This document shows, in pieces, positions 4,950 to 5,828 of a stretch of 5,828 nucleotides of DNA (its first letter is position 1; each line of letters starts with the position of its first letter). The notes beneath the pieces were generated by a model. The model was not told where the DNA came from and searched no databases. It saw only the letters and a program-made list of their open reading frames with translations. The DNA lies in NCBI GenBank assembly GCA_021789565.1, contig JAJYJL010000606.1, positions 1 to 5,828 of the forward strand, written 5' to 3'. A program made the position numbers and the translations under genes. Source of the stretch: Acidobacteriota bacterium (lineage in GTDB: Bacteria; Acidobacteriota; Terriglobia; UBA7540).

Positions 4950-5825
4950 CTACTGCGATCCCTCCGATCGCGAAGCCATCTGGGTCATGTTCTTCGGTGT
5001 ACTAATATATCCGGAGATGACGTTCTTGTCCACTTTGTTGACCACCAGTTCGCAGAACGTTCGCGAGCTTCGAGTGGTGAAAAAGATCGGTTCGTTAATC
5101 GTTCGATGATCTTTCCGGATCCAGATGTCATCAACCAGTATATCTACCGTAAAGCGGTGGTGCTTCTTGTTGGTCTTTTTTAAATCCAGGCCGATACTCG
5201 CCATGTGAATGGGATGATGCCGCACAAGCGTGAATTCATAGTAGTCGCGCTGGCCCAGCTTCCGAAGAGCATCAATCTCATCGTGGTTGCGCGCGATCAG
5301 AGTGCCAAACTGGGTGCGCGTCATGCCAAACCGGTTAGCCAGGTCGTCCACATTCTTTTTGGTCTTGTTCAGGTCGCTCTTTGTATCCGAGACGTCCGCA
5401 CTCAGAGCCCCAAGCTGTTGCTGGTCCGCCTTCAGCGCGATCTCGTGCTTGAGGTTATTCAACTGTTGAGCGTGCTCCGTTTGGAGTTGCGAAACCATCG
5501 CCCGCGCGCGACGGATTTCTACCCGCTGCGCGCCCAAGTGCTGCGAAGCGTGATCCAGCTCCACTTTCAGCGCCTCAAGCTGCTCCTGATTAGAATGCTC
5601 TATCGAAAGAAGCTTGGCTGAGAGTTGGTCGTTAAACTGGGCGGTCAGTTCGTTCCGCGTTTTCTCATTCTGAACCTGGAAAGCCTTCCCCATTGCCACA
5701 ACCCGGCTAATCGAGTAGATCTCCGCAACCATCAGCACAGCCAACGCAATCAGGATCACCTTGATCCGGGTATTCATGCCCCAACTCGCAACGGGGGTCC
5801 CCTGCGAGTCGCCCTGAACAGGCAT
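4950..5825 (-). CDS. Membrane-anchored coiled-coil protein of unknown function (5' end uncertain)
   Basis: At least 291 residues. One transmembrane segment lies at about 21-39 (IKVILIALAVLMVAEIYSI), preceded by basic residues, so the rest probably faces the periplasm. Residues about 48-190 are rich in Gln, Glu, Lys, Leu and Ala with heptad-like spacing, indicating a long coiled coil with a break near GMTRTQFG (167-174). Residues about 194-291 form a compact beta-rich domain (YYEFTLVRHHPIHMASIGL, then RFTVDILVDDIWIRK) containing one cysteine. The frame is still open at the window edge, so the gene may begin further out. ATG at 5777, giving MNTRIKV just before the membrane helix, is the alternative start, with only a weak GTTGGGG upstream. 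It is followed after 164 bp by the secreted glycine-zipper gene on the same strand. No family is recognised; a stalk that displays or spaces its C-terminal domain is a guess from shape. Confidence 0.8.
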   Translation of the reverse strand: MPVQGDSQGTPVASWGMNTRIKVILIALAVLMVAEIYSISRVVAMGKAFQVQNEKTRNELTAQFNDQLSAKLLSIEHSNQEQLEALKVELDHASQHLGAQRVEIRRARAMVSQLQTEHAQQLNNLKHEIALKADQQQLGALSADVSDTKSDLNKTKKNVDDLANRFGMTRTQFGTLIARNHDEIDALRKLGQRDYYEFTLVRHHPIHMASIGLDLKKTNKKHHRFTVDILVDDIWIRKDHRTINEPIFFTTRSSRTFCELVVNKVDKNVISGYISTPKNMTQMASRSEGSQ

Positions 5826-5828
5826 ATC

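Noticed and set aside
4955..4971. GCGATC/GATCGC hairpin at the end of the coiled-coil gene as a terminator
   Set aside because: The stem is only 6 bp, lies inside the last codons and is not followed by a T-run.

Overview
The window reads as a housekeeping and accessory stretch of a GC-moderate chromosome, about 55% GC by eye. The combination of a dolichyl-phosphate-glucosyltransferase-like GT2, a Pcm, a ThiF/MoeB-type E1 enzyme with a C-terminal extension and a secreted glycine-zipper protein with 'VPPGT' motifs suggests Acidobacteriota or a relative. That placement is inference only: no rRNA or marker gene here proves it.

Layout, left to right. Positions 1-189 (minus) hold the N-terminal part of a type I 3-dehydroquinate dehydratase (aroD or the front of an aroDE fusion), which runs off the left edge. 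After a 349-bp gene-free gap comes a Nudix hydrolase (539-997, plus). Between it and the next protein gene lies a compact minus-strand unit at 1065-1318: a consensus-like sigma70 promoter with a perfect palindrome in its spacer, a Shine-Dalgarno complementary to the 16S rRNA 3' tail over 18 nt, a 13-codon ORF, several possible hairpins and an intrinsic terminator. This is the most interesting feature of the window. Upstream of it, also on minus, are a GT2 glycosyltransferase (1370-2083, possibly leaderless) and a protein-L-isoaspartate methyltransferase (pcm, 2260-2925). Divergent from pcm is a ThiF/MoeB-family adenylyltransferase (3036-4073, plus). It converges on a secreted glycine-zipper protein (4129-4785, minus). 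An inner-membrane-anchored coiled-coil protein of unknown function (4950-5825 or beyond, minus) reaches the right edge.

No single pathway joins these genes. They are separately started units with divergent or convergent borders: shikimate synthesis, nucleotide-derivative hydrolysis, polyprenyl-phosphate-sugar synthesis, repair of aged proteins, E1-like sulfur-carrier activation, and two envelope proteins. No mobile elements, CRISPR arrays, tRNAs or rRNA genes were seen.
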